From Oscillospiraceae bacterium (GTDB lineage: Bacteria > Bacillota > Clostridia > Oscillospirales > Oscillospiraceae), in assembly GCA_017398625.1 (NCBI GenBank), contig JAFQFP010000006.1:1-55313 (forward strand): a DNA stretch of 55,313 nt, written 5' to 3'. Below are positions 17,158-24,407 of the stretch, in pieces. The notes beneath the pieces were generated by a model that worked only from the letters and a program-made list of their open reading frames with translations, made no database searches and was not told the DNA's origin. How positions within the stretch are numbered: the first letter of the stretch is position 1; each line of letters opens with the position of its first letter. A program made the position numbers and the translations under genes.

Positions 17158-18882
17158 TTACGGTTGAGTGGAAGCTGTTCCGTCCAGCATCTCGAAGTCC
17201 ACATTCTTGGGTCTGCGAAGGGACAAGCCAGCTTCATAGCTTGGGGTATTCAGGATCACACCGCTGCCACTGGAAGAATGTACCCACATCCGCTCTCCAT
17301 TTTCACCGTACCCAGCAAAAATGAGAACATGGTTCCATCCGTTGCCGTCGTCATCCATAAGGAATCCGAGATCTCCGGGCAGAAGTTCGTCGGCAGAAAT
17401 GGCATAGGATTCATCCCATTGGCTCCATGTTCCGCCATAAAGACTAACACCAACTGCCGTCTTATAAACCCAATCCGTGAATCCTGAGCAATCCAGTCCA
17501 AAGGGACGGATCGTACCGGAACTGGGTGATCCTGCAGCAGTTACCAACTTGGGTGTGTTCCATTCGTCATTCCATCCGGGTGCAGATTTACCGCCCCAGA
17601 AGTATGGCACCTTACCAACCAGAGAAAGCGCTGTGGTAAGAATGTGCTTTCTGGTAGCATTGACATTCTGCCGGTTCACAAAGAAGATCAGTTCCGCGTC
17701 TGTAAGCGGGACTGCCTGACCTTGTCCTAATGTCCCGTACAGCGTCATCTTCAAACCGTTGGCCATACTTTGGATTGCCTGACCATAGGTTGTATTGAAT
17801 CCCTGATACTGGGCACTCAGATCAATGCCGAAGGCACTGGCAATCACGGTGTTATCAAAGGGATGAATGGTGCATTCTACAAACTTAACGCTCTCTTTCG
17901 TCGGTTCCAGTGTTTCCGTACCGTTCGGCTCGTAGTAAGTTGAGGTGGATGTTCCGGTGATCCGCCCATTGGCATATACCGGTACAGTCACGCTTACAGC
18001 TTTGTACGCATCAACCGTTACCGCCGTTTCGCTTTCATGTGCCTCTTCCGGCAGGTAATAGGTGCGGGATTCTGTTGTATAGGAATACTTGGCAACACCG
18101 TTTACGGATCCAACATAGGTGATCCTTGTAACAACCGTCACTGTAACGGATTTGTATGTGTTGTAAGTCACAGGCACAAGAATTTCTTTTTCCTGCTCAA
18201 CAGATGTCACCGGAAACATACTGCCGGAAACGGCTGTTAGCTTTGCAATCATATCCGATTCACTGGTGTTCTGCTGACCCTGCGCCGCGGAATATGCTGC
18301 CAGTATGTAACTGACATCATATCCGGAAGAAGACTGAGCGTAATTGATCAGGGCCTCCATCGAGAGGTCATAATCATATCCGCCGTCATTGATGATCTGT
18401 TCCACCTTGGCAAGGGATTGGTCGTATCCCGAGTCAACCACCGCCGAAACCGAATCTGCCATGTGCGTGTATGCTGTCATAAGCGAGTTTGTGTTCGGCG
18501 CATTGGAGCCGCTGCTTTCCGGTGTCTTACCGAAAATAATTGCCGGCAGGTTTACTACCACAACGATCAGAAACACAAGAACAAGGCAGATACAGATCAG
18601 TATTTTGTAAAGCGTATGGCGCAGCGCCCAGGCGGCAGACAGAATCGCACCCCAGGGACCGCCTGCTGCAGTACCGGCAGCAACTTCAGCGACTGCTTTG
18701 CCACCTTCCACACTGGCTTGTACCGTTGCGGTAGCGGCATTGGCAGTAGCTTCCGCACCTTTCGCAGCTGCTTGCTTTGCTACTTCCTTGCCGGCCTGCT
18801 TTGCTGCTTTTGCCATTTGACCGGCTGCTTGACCATAATTGTCAGAGCCGTCACCCATTTGCTGTCTGGGTGGTTCAGACAT
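17158..18882 (-). CDS. NlpC/P60 cell-wall hydrolase of the transfer apparatus (VirB1-like)
   Basis: 574 residues from ATG 18,882 with GGAGGT seven bases upstream; the ATG nine bases earlier lacks this spacing. The N terminus is an Ala- and Lys-rich amphipathic stretch (about 15-75) and a membrane helix 'ILICICLVLVFLIVVVVNLP' (about 95-114). A beta-rich region follows, then a C-terminal NlpC/P60 domain with Cys in 'GLDCSGFTDWVY' (465), His in 'GWNHVLIFAGY' (518) and 'MWVHSSSGSG'. Such enzymes cut peptide stems in peptidoglycan to open a path for the conjugation channel. The topology places the catalytic domain outside. The gene sits between virB6-like and prgI. Confidence 0.9.
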   Translation of the reverse strand: MSEPPRQQMGDGSDNYGQAAGQMAKAAKQAGKEVAKQAAAKGAEATANAATATVQASVEGGKAVAEVAAGTAAGGPWGAILSAAWALRHTLYKILICICLVLVFLIVVVVNLPAIIFGKTPESSGSNAPNTNSLMTAYTHMADSVSAVVDSGYDQSLAKVEQIINDGGYDYDLSMEALINYAQSSSGYDVSYILAAYSAAQGQQNTSESDMIAKLTAVSGSMFPVTSVEQEKEILVPVTYNTYKSVTVTVVTRITYVGSVNGVAKYSYTTESRTYYLPEEAHESETAVTVDAYKAVSVTVPVYANGRITGTSTSTYYEPNGTETLEPTKESVKFVECTIHPFDNTVIASAFGIDLSAQYQGFNTTYGQAIQSMANGLKMTLYGTLGQGQAVPLTDAELIFFVNRQNVNATRKHILTTALSLVGKVPYFWGGKSAPGWNDEWNTPKLVTAAGSPSSGTIRPFGLDCSGFTDWVYKTAVGVSLYGGTWSQWDESYAISADELLPGDLGFLMDDDGNGWNHVLIFAGYGENGERMWVHSSSGSGVILNTPSYEAGLSLRRPKNVDFEMLDGTASTQP

Positions 18883-18911
18883 TAGAAGCACCTCCGTTCT
18901 TAGGAAATAAA

Positions 18912-18937
18912 TCGAGCCGGGTAAATTCCCGGCTCGA
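18912..18937 (-). terminator. Strong hairpin between virB6-like and NlpC/P60 genes
   Basis: A perfect 10-bp GC-rich stem (TCGAGCCGGG / CCCGGCTCGA, 18,912-18,921 with 18,928-18,937) has a 6-base loop and is followed on the minus strand by TTTATTTCC. It lies within the transfer operon, so it must be partial or overridden if VirB4 and VirD4 are to be made from the upstream promoter. Confidence 0.65.
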
Positions 18938-18945
18938 CCTTTTGA

Positions 18946-21051
18946 TTAGCGTTTTCTGCGTGGTGCCCTAGTATCTGTATTGGGTCTGGCCTTAGGTGCC
19001 TCATAACGAGTGGGTGTCTGCTTGTACCGTACTGTCTCAACAGATACGGTCTTCACATTATCACCGTCATAGACCGGCTTACCCTTATCGTAGACAGGTT
19101 TCCGGTCCACAGCTGCCTCACCGTGGATTGCATACCACTGGCCGCCATTGACATCCTGATAGACCTGATAGTCACCTCTAGGCGGTGCAAACTGCGCGGT
19201 ATCATAGAACATGGTACCAGAGCCGTTTTCATGCCGCACCTCGAAATGGCCGTCCAATCTCTGAGCGCCATCCACAGAAGATACCTGCTGTTCGTATCCG
19301 GGCATAAACTGCTGGAACTGCGCCTGATTATAGGCCACAGCAGCCTCACCGGGTTCAAAGTCAGGCATATCTGCGTGCTGCTGCATCGCATACCAGTCAA
19401 CACCGTTAGCCGACTGCATAACTGTATGAGGCGCATCCGGTTCGTCGTAGAAAGCACTGTTGTACCACATGGTGTTTCCGCCATCTGGCATACTTGCCTC
19501 GATTGCACCGGCTTCCACCGTTCTGAGAACAGTACCCTCCGGTGCATCCGGGAAATTTGCAGCAACCTGTGGTGCCTCTGCAGGGCTTCCGGTAAATGCA
19601 GGAGCATCATAGAACTGACCTGCATCCGGGCCACTGGCCATCTGATACCAGCTGGAACCATCCGAAGCAGTAACGACACTGTGCGGGCCGCCGGGTTTTT
19701 CGAACTGATCGGTGTTGAACATCTCTACGGATGTTTCCTTACCGTCAGCGCCAACGACCTTTGTGCTGATCTGTCCGCCGGTGATCTGCGTATCGGTTAA
19801 TTGCATGCCGGACATCTGGGGAATGTAATTACCCAAACTGCGGTCTGCAATCTCTCCGCCGATCGTACCAGACACATTGGGTGTTCTGATAGCAACAGAA
19901 GAAATGGAGTCACCTGTAAGCGTAGCACCGTTTCTCGCCGCCATACCACCGAACACCCGGCCTACAAAACCAATGGTACCGCCAGCACCCATTCGGGTAC
20001 CACCCTGGACCACTGCGTCTCGGACATAACTGTTCCCTTTGAACTGGTTAGCAAAGCCCGCAGCAAATCCAGAAGCGGTATTGGTTGCTCCACCAATTGC
20101 TCCGCCTGCCGCGTTGGCACCACGGAACATTCCGCCTGCACTGCGAACACCACCCATGCCACCTGTCAGGACCCGGGCCGCCATCAGCATTTCCATACCC
20201 ATTGTAGAGCCAGTCTGGGCAACATTGAGACCCATAGCAGCCAAATAGGAATCGAACTTCTGCGCTGTCTTCAGGAATGCCAATGCGCAGAAGAGCCACA
20301 GGAAGATGCTGCCCTTGCCGGACGAAAGCGCACCACCATTACCAATGTATTGGCCCACCGAGGAATTGAATGCTCTGAGGAACCAAACATTCAGTACTAG
20401 CAGCAAGAGCTGTGATCCAACCATTCGACACCAGGACTTGAATACGGGAGAGGTGGATTTGGATGCACCCATACAGTAGGCAAGCGGAGAAGTGTAGCAC
20501 AGAACGCCTACAACAACATAGCGTTCAACCACTTCCAACAAGAGCTTGAAATAGTTCCAGCCCAATGCGATCTCCAGAATGATCAACAGAATCAAACCTA
20601 CGACCGAGGCAACGGATATCAGTGTGGTTAGGCCGCTGGTCAGTGCTTGTTCAACTCCGGCAAAAGTGAAGTCTTCCGCCGTAAGCGTCAGATCCATAAG
20701 TGCCGTGTAAGGCGCACGGGCAATATCCAAAGCAATCATAAAGATTGGTTTGGCATAACCGATAAGCAGCGCAAACAATGCACTTCTTGCCAGCAGTGTC
20801 CACGGGTTTTCCGCTTCTGTGATCGGTCCTCCGTATATTCGGAAGAGCTGCCACACAGTGATCAGGAACAGCAGTGCCCAAGCTGTGTACTGCATAATGG
20901 TGAAGGCGCTCTTAACAAAGGGGAAGTACTCTTCCATCGCCAGCATACTGGTTCCCAGAGCTTCCAGGAACAGTCCAGACACAGCATCCATCATCTGAGA
21001 GACAATGCTGCTGATCCATGTTACGATGCCTTCAAATATCCAGTCGAGCAA
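18946..21051 (-). CDS. VirB6/TrbL-like polytopic transfer protein
   Basis: 701 residues from a TTG at 21,051 preceded by GGAGGTGA at good spacing. Residues 1-300 contain several membrane helices ('AFTIMQYTAWALLFLITVWQLF', 'SALFALLIGYAKPIFMIALDI', 'TLISVASVVGLILLIILEIAL', 'YVVVGVLCYTSPLAYCMG', 'SQLLLLVLNVWFLRAFNS'), as in VirB6/TrbL channel proteins. A Gly- and Ala-rich stretch (about 300-350) precedes a soluble tail of about 350 residues with repeated 'W(Y/H)xM/AIxx' units ('GSSWYQMASGPDAG', 'GVDWYAMQQHAD', 'GGQWYAIHGEAA'). The repeat-bearing tail is not a standard VirB6 part and may be exposed for partner binding. Confidence 0.82.
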   Translation of the reverse strand: MLDWIFEGIVTWISSIVSQMMDAVSGLFLEALGTSMLAMEEYFPFVKSAFTIMQYTAWALLFLITVWQLFRIYGGPITEAENPWTLLARSALFALLIGYAKPIFMIALDIARAPYTALMDLTLTAEDFTFAGVEQALTSGLTTLISVASVVGLILLIILEIALGWNYFKLLLEVVERYVVVGVLCYTSPLAYCMGASKSTSPVFKSWCRMVGSQLLLLVLNVWFLRAFNSSVGQYIGNGGALSSGKGSIFLWLFCALAFLKTAQKFDSYLAAMGLNVAQTGSTMGMEMLMAARVLTGGMGGVRSAGGMFRGANAAGGAIGGATNTASGFAAGFANQFKGNSYVRDAVVQGGTRMGAGGTIGFVGRVFGGMAARNGATLTGDSISSVAIRTPNVSGTIGGEIADRSLGNYIPQMSGMQLTDTQITGGQISTKVVGADGKETSVEMFNTDQFEKPGGPHSVVTASDGSSWYQMASGPDAGQFYDAPAFTGSPAEAPQVAANFPDAPEGTVLRTVEAGAIEASMPDGGNTMWYNSAFYDEPDAPHTVMQSANGVDWYAMQQHADMPDFEPGEAAVAYNQAQFQQFMPGYEQQVSSVDGAQRLDGHFEVRHENGSGTMFYDTAQFAPPRGDYQVYQDVNGGQWYAIHGEAAVDRKPVYDKGKPVYDGDNVKTVSVETVRYKQTPTRYEAPKARPNTDTRAPRRKR

Positions 21052-21086
21052 GCTGCATCACCTCCGATCTGCTCGACCGAGCATGA

Positions 21087-21452
21087 TCAAGGTGAATAAT
21101 TACCGCCCTGTACCAACGGCTGCAGATAAGCGACGATAAAGCCCAGGGTATTCAAAACAACCCAGGTGACAACAATTCGCTTCAGCCAGCTGGTAGCCTC
21201 ATCGACTGCCCGCTGATTTCTGGAGATCATTCGGACAAGCAGCGCGACTGCCGCCATTGTAACTGCTACAATGGTGGAAATACCAACGAGCTGGCCGTAG
21301 ATATCCTTCATGATGGTGGAGAAACGGGTCCAAATGGTATCGTTCGCCGCCAACATGGGCTGGACAGTCAGCATCATGGCGGTTGCAGTACCCACCATTG
21401 ACCAATAGGCAGTCTTAATTTTCTGACCGCCCAGCTTCAGTTGTTTGACCAT
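21087..21452 (-). CDS. VirB2-like small membrane protein (candidate conjugative pilin)
   Basis: 121 residues from ATG 21,452, seven bases after AAGGAGGT; a GTG three codons upstream overlaps that site. A basic N terminus and a hydrophobic signal-like segment ('YWSMVGTATAMMLTVQPMLAAND') are followed by two membrane helices ('IVAVTMAAVALLVRMI', 'IVVTWVVLNTLGFIVAYLQPLV') separated by a basic loop ('SRNQRAVDEATSWLKR'). Signal plus two helices is the VirB2/TrbC layout, and first place in a T4SS operon fits. The identity is by layout, not by a diagnostic motif. Confidence 0.65.
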   Translation of the reverse strand: MVKQLKLGGQKIKTAYWSMVGTATAMMLTVQPMLAANDTIWTRFSTIMKDIYGQLVGISTIVAVTMAAVALLVRMISRNQRAVDEATSWLKRIVVTWVVLNTLGFIVAYLQPLVQGGNYSP

Positions 21453-21492
21453 GCCTTGCACCTCCTTACTCTGAAAATAGGCAACAAAAAAT

Positions 21493-21529
21493 GCCGCCCC
21501 AAAAGCTGATGAACAGCTGTTGAAACGGC
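21493..21529 (-). terminator. Terminator-like hairpin in the leader of the transfer operon
   Basis: On the minus strand a composite stem (outer GCCG/CGGC, inner AGCTG/CAGCT) is followed by CATTTTTTG. It lies between the promoter at 21,564-21,592 and the VirB2-like gene, so transcripts entering the whole transfer operon must pass it. This arrangement suggests attenuation or antitermination. No leader peptide or recognised riboswitch is apparent. Confidence 0.55.
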
Positions 21530-21563
21530 TCTTTTATCGCCTTGCCCAGTATTGGACGATACA

Positions 21564-21592
21564 ATTCTATCACATTTACTTTTGCATGTCAT
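21564..21592 (-). promoter_or_regulatory. Promoter of the transfer operon
   Basis: Minus strand: ATGACA, 17 bp, TAGAAT, with a TG one base before the -10 (TGaTAGAAT), i.e. an extended -10 sigma-A promoter. It would start about 105 bases before the VirB2-like gene. Confidence 0.7.
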
Positions 21593-21634
21593 TGGCGCGA
21601 ACCTTGCCATTTTATATGCCATTTTACTGGCATT

Positions 21635-22273
21635 TCATTTACACGGGAAAGAATTAAACAAAGTTAATACATCCAGCCAGTATTCCAGCTCCCTTGTCGG
21701 GGCTGCCCATAGGCGCATTGAAAGAACTGTTATTGCCTGTTCCTTAAGCCTATAATAATGCCTTGTAGAGATATCCAACTCATACAGTATTTCATTATGT
21801 TTGAGCTTTTTAGGACAGATATAGGTCGTGTAAATAAGCTGGTATAGCCTTTCGCCGTTTTCCGGTTTCTTTTGTAGGATTGTCAGCGCTTCATTTACTC
21901 TATCCAGCATAGATCGGGTTTTTTGAATGGATTCAATTCTGCTTTCCAACTTGCGATTTCCCATCACCACCTCCAAATCTATACGATCAAGCAACTGATC
22001 TAATTGTTCAAATGGTTCATCCAATTCCATGGCTATAGTTCCCGGGAAACATTCAACCATCCACGCGATGTTCCGATATTGCTTTAACAGCAACTCAGTG
22101 TTGTGATAACGCACTTTGTTCTTCTCTTGTTGAATAGAACGCATGGTTTCATCATCAATATCACTATCTCCGAGAAGTCCTCGTTTAGTCAAAAACTGTA
22201 TAAAAGCATCGGATTGAGATCTGATTTTTTCCTCTTGCCGCTCATAGAGCATCTGCTCATCCTGTTTGCTCAT
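21635..22273 (-). CDS. ArpU/sigma-like regulatory protein of the ICE
   Basis: 212 residues from ATG 22,273, ten bases after AAAGGAG; it overlaps the upstream gene by 17 bases. The protein is largely helical and coiled. The C-terminal region 'KLKHNEILYELDISTRHYYRLKEQAITVLSMRLWA' is a helix-turn-helix like those of ArpU/RinA-type late regulators and sigma region 4. No enzymatic motif. The transfer promoter lies right after its stop, so it is a reasonable candidate for that promoter's activator, but this is position-based inference. Confidence 0.65.
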   Translation of the reverse strand: MSKQDEQMLYERQEEKIRSQSDAFIQFLTKRGLLGDSDIDDETMRSIQQEKNKVRYHNTELLLKQYRNIAWMVECFPGTIAMELDEPFEQLDQLLDRIDLEVVMGNRKLESRIESIQKTRSMLDRVNEALTILQKKPENGERLYQLIYTTYICPKKLKHNEILYELDISTRHYYRLKEQAITVLSMRLWAAPTRELEYWLDVLTLFNSFPCK

Positions 22274-23333
22274 ATGTAAAATACTCCTTTGCATAGCTGT
22301 TCAGATCCATTGAGCCACACGGCCCTCGGATCGTATTCGGATCTGCTTGCGAGAGAGAGCATATACTAACCCTACCGCAGTCATATCCACACTTCTTACA
22401 TATCCTACACAGAGAAAAATACGCGCGTAATAATATGGGGTCTGAATGTGCAACGCGGCTATTTTCTAACTCCGTAAGCGCACGATCCCCTTGGCCCTCA
22501 AGCAGTCGCTTGCTGAACCAAGCTACCATACGGCTCATATACTGATGGATTGAGCCACGTTTGCGCGTATTCCGTGCCAAAATGCGTATTTCCTCTAAAA
22601 TACGCACAACGGCCTCCTGTGTTGGAAGTGAAACCTCTGTATCACAGGGATACAGCTTATTAAAAATGAGACAGCCATAGGAACCAGGCAGACGGTACAG
22701 AGCGAAGACATCCCCATGCTTCTGAAAAAATCTCCATACCTTTGTCTTTTCCCAACCCCAACGCTGTCCCAGGGTTTCCAAAGTCAAAATGGCTCCATAC
22801 TTACCATACTGAACAGCAGGAGCCATAAATGAGAACACATTGCGGCGATCATTGGAGACAGTATGGCACCAAAGATCTAACCATGCGTCCGCTTCCTCAA
22901 ATTGATAATTTTGTGCTGCTAATCTTTGCGTTATGTTCCTGGGGAGGCAGAGGAACCCATAACCATCTGTTGTATAAACAGTTCCATCCATACATTCCGC
23001 ACCGGAACATTTAACAACCCAGTCCAGGATCTGATACGACAGTTTCTTTGTAACAGGATCCAACTCATAGCTGATGTAACCCAGCTCTCGCAATGTATCC
23101 ATCATCTGAAGCGCCTGGTGCCTCTTCTTTGCCCCAAGAATACTCTTAAGCCCAACAACACCGCCGGCCCACATACCGGGCTGTACGGGGTTGCTGTGGC
23201 CGCAGTAGATGGCATTACCCTTTCTAAACGCCGCCCTTGATGCCAGTTTTGCCCATGCACCCATCACCCCTTTGCCCTCAGGCAAACGGGATCTCAGTAA
23301 TTTGACCCAGTCATATCGCTGTAAACACTGCAT
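22257..23333 (-). CDS. Replication-initiator-like winged-helix protein, function unknown
   Basis: 358 residues from ATG 23,333, seven bases after AAAGGAGGT. The segment 'GVVGLKSILGAKKRHQALQMMDTLRELGYISYELDPVTKKLSYQI' reads as a winged helix, and 'LTLETLGQRWGWEKTKVWRFFQKHGDVFALYRLPG' as a second helix-turn-helix with wing, an arrangement seen in replisome organisers. The C terminus has clustered Cys ('CRICKKCGYDCGRVSIC'), possibly metal-binding. The coding sequence contains a GCGTATT repeat cluster at 22,564-22,606. The family is not firmly recognised. A role in ICE replication or regulation is inferred. Confidence 0.6.
   Translation of the reverse strand: MQCLQRYDWVKLLRSRLPEGKGVMGAWAKLASRAAFRKGNAIYCGHSNPVQPGMWAGGVVGLKSILGAKKRHQALQMMDTLRELGYISYELDPVTKKLSYQILDWVVKCSGAECMDGTVYTTDGYGFLCLPRNITQRLAAQNYQFEEADAWLDLWCHTVSNDRRNVFSFMAPAVQYGKYGAILTLETLGQRWGWEKTKVWRFFQKHGDVFALYRLPGSYGCLIFNKLYPCDTEVSLPTQEAVVRILEEIRILARNTRKRGSIHQYMSRMVAWFSKRLLEGQGDRALTELENSRVAHSDPILLRAYFSLCRICKKCGYDCGRVSICSLSQADPNTIRGPCGSMDLNSYAKEYFTYEQTG
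22564..22606. repeat. Second GCGTATT repeat cluster, inside a coding region
   Basis: GCGCGTATTCC, then AAAATGCGTATT (22,579-22,590), then an inverted copy AAAATACGCA (22,597-22,606). The 12-base core is identical to the two copies at 14,244-14,273. Confidence 0.65.
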
Positions 23334-23364
23334 TCCCGGCACCTCCTTTGGCTATTTTGGGTAT

Positions 23365-23397
23365 AAAAAATGGGCAGCCCTACAAATAGAGCTGCCC
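23365..23397 (-). terminator. Intrinsic terminator after the DUF5348-type gene
   Basis: Stem GGGCAGC / GCTGCCC (23,372-23,378 with 23,391-23,397), 12-base loop, followed on the minus strand by CATTTTTTATACCC. It separates the small HTH genes from the replication-like gene. Confidence 0.75.
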
Positions 23398-23408
23398 GGC
23401 AGATGTAT

Positions 23409-23900
23409 TTATTTTTCTTTGATCCTCACTGTTAGACCTGCAATCGCCTTGGTATCGATTCCTACCAGGAACCAATCTTCACCCATCTCAATGCGTGTTG
23501 GGATCCAATCTCCATCGACAAGTGCCTCCATTCTTGTTCCGCAATGAAGACCTCCATAATATTCATTTAGGCTAAACCTAATATCCATACGCCCGCTGTC
23601 TGTATCCAATACAAGTGTACCTTGCTTCATGTATGCATCCTTTCCGGCGGCCTTTCGTGCTGCCTCTTCTTGGTCAATCCGATATAATTTCCGCAGATAT
23701 GCGTCAAAGATTGTACGACGGATCAATACCTTTTTTCCAATCTTGTATACCGCACCAGCCTCACGAGCCAATCGGGTAAACATTTTCAATCCTAAGCCGT
23801 AGTAATCCGCTCCTTGGTAATAAGTGATAAACTCATGCTTTAGGATCTCAATGTCTTCATCATCCAGCTTATCGGAGAACATCCATAGATTACCACTCAT
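23409..23900 (-). CDS. HTH (DUF6462-like) plus DUF5348 fusion protein
   Basis: 163 residues. The start overlaps the upstream stop as TAATG, with GGAGGA before it. Residues 20-85 ('FITYYQGADYYGLGLKMFTRLAREAGAVYKIGKKVLIRRTIFDAYLRKLY') form an excisionase-like winged helix of the DUF6462 type, as in the preceding gene. Residues 92-160 ('GTLVLDTDSGRMDIRF...LHCGTRMEALVDGDWIPTRIEMGEDWFLVGID...GLTVRI') match DUF5348, a small beta domain common in Clostridia mobile elements. The fusion of the two is notable. Cytoplasmic. Probably a DNA-binding regulator or excision factor; the family functions are not established. Confidence 0.75.
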   Translation of the reverse strand: MSGNLWMFSDKLDDEDIEILKHEFITYYQGADYYGLGLKMFTRLAREAGAVYKIGKKVLIRRTIFDAYLRKLYRIDQEEAARKAAGKDAYMKQGTLVLDTDSGRMDIRFSLNEYYGGLHCGTRMEALVDGDWIPTRIEMGEDWFLVGIDTKAIAGLTVRIKEK

Positions 23901-24169
23901 TATGATTCCTCCGAGGGAGCTAGAGTGCTAGGCTCATGGAACTGCTCCAAATACTGGTCGAAGATATCTCGATTTATTAATACTGTCCCGTCAATTCGAT
24001 ATATTGCGCCTGCCTTACTGGCCATCTCCAATAACTTCTTATGCTGTATGCTGTACACAATTTCAGCATCCTTGTAGCGAAGAAATTGCCGACGAAGCCG
24101 CTTTGCACTCTCGCGAACATCGTTCCGCTTGCCCAGCTCGAAATATTCTTTTGTCTGCTCACTGATCAT
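23900..24169 (-). CDS. DUF6462-like small HTH protein
   Basis: 89 residues from ATG 24,169, with AAAGGA nine bases upstream. Two earlier in-frame ATGs (24,187 and 24,223) precede or overlap that site. 'YFELGKRNDVRESAKRLRRQFLRYKDAEIVYSIQHKKLLEMASKAGAIYRIDGTVLINRDIFDQYLEQF' has the excisionase-like pattern of a helix, then 'A.K.GA.Y.I...VLI.....D.YL'. It is the rightmost gene of the element and is coupled to the next one. A regulator or excision role is likely but unproven. Confidence 0.7.
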   Translation of the reverse strand: MISEQTKEYFELGKRNDVRESAKRLRRQFLRYKDAEIVYSIQHKKLLEMASKAGAIYRIDGTVLINRDIFDQYLEQFHEPSTLAPSEES

Positions 24170-24221
24170 GTGCTCAGTTCCTTTCATATTTAGAGTTGTC
24201 AAGACAGATGTTGCAGCCTGC

Positions 24222-24263
24222 AAAAAAGGACACTTTCTGAAATTTCTTACAGAAAGTGTCCTT
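24222..24263 (-). terminator. Terminator downstream of lysS
   Basis: A perfect 14-bp stem (AAGGACACTTTCTG / CAGAAAGTGTCCTT, 24,226-24,239 with 24,250-24,263), 10-base loop, followed on the minus strand by TTTTTT. It stops leftward transcription from greA-lysS before the ICE genes. It lies 145 bases past the lysS stop. Confidence 0.85.
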
Positions 24264-24340
24264 AAATAACAAGTGCTATATTGCGCTGTGGCTTAACAAC
24301 TTATTCATGCTGCGTCACAATTATTCGCTAAAACACGCAA

Positions 24341-24362
24341 ATTTGTTGTCAATTTGTTGTCA
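24341..24362. repeat. Tandem 11-bp direct repeats near the ICE/chromosome junction
   Basis: Two adjacent copies of ATTTGTTGTCA (24,341-24,351 and 24,352-24,362) lie 46 bases from the lysS stop. Short direct repeats at an element end are typical of tyrosine-integrase arm-type sites. The other end of the element is not visible, so the attachment core cannot be defined. Confidence 0.5.
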
Positions 24363-24407
24363 ACCAAAAGCTGAAAAGCCGAAAAAGCGTTGCGGCACAA
24401 GGGTTTT

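Larger units (their letters stand above)
1..24400 (-). mobile_element. Integrative conjugative element (right part, truncated by window)
   Basis: A continuous run of 21 minus-strand genes includes VirB4, VirD4, PrgI, VirB6-like and NlpC/P60 proteins, which together define a Gram-positive conjugative type IV secretion module. Small HTH proteins (DUF6462/DUF5348 type) at its right end are typical of Clostridia ICEs. Pilus and wall-protein cargo occupies the left end. The right boundary is inferred to lie between 24,170 and 24,407, where the ICE genes stop and lysS ends. A pair of 11-bp direct repeats at 24,341-24,362 could be integrase arm sites. Integrase, relaxase and the left end are outside the window, so transfer competence cannot be judged. 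Confidence 0.85.

Noticed and set aside
24226..24263. Long palindrome considered as oriT of the ICE
   Set aside because: A T-run on the minus strand and its place after lysS make a transcription terminator the simpler reading, and no relaxase gene lies nearby.
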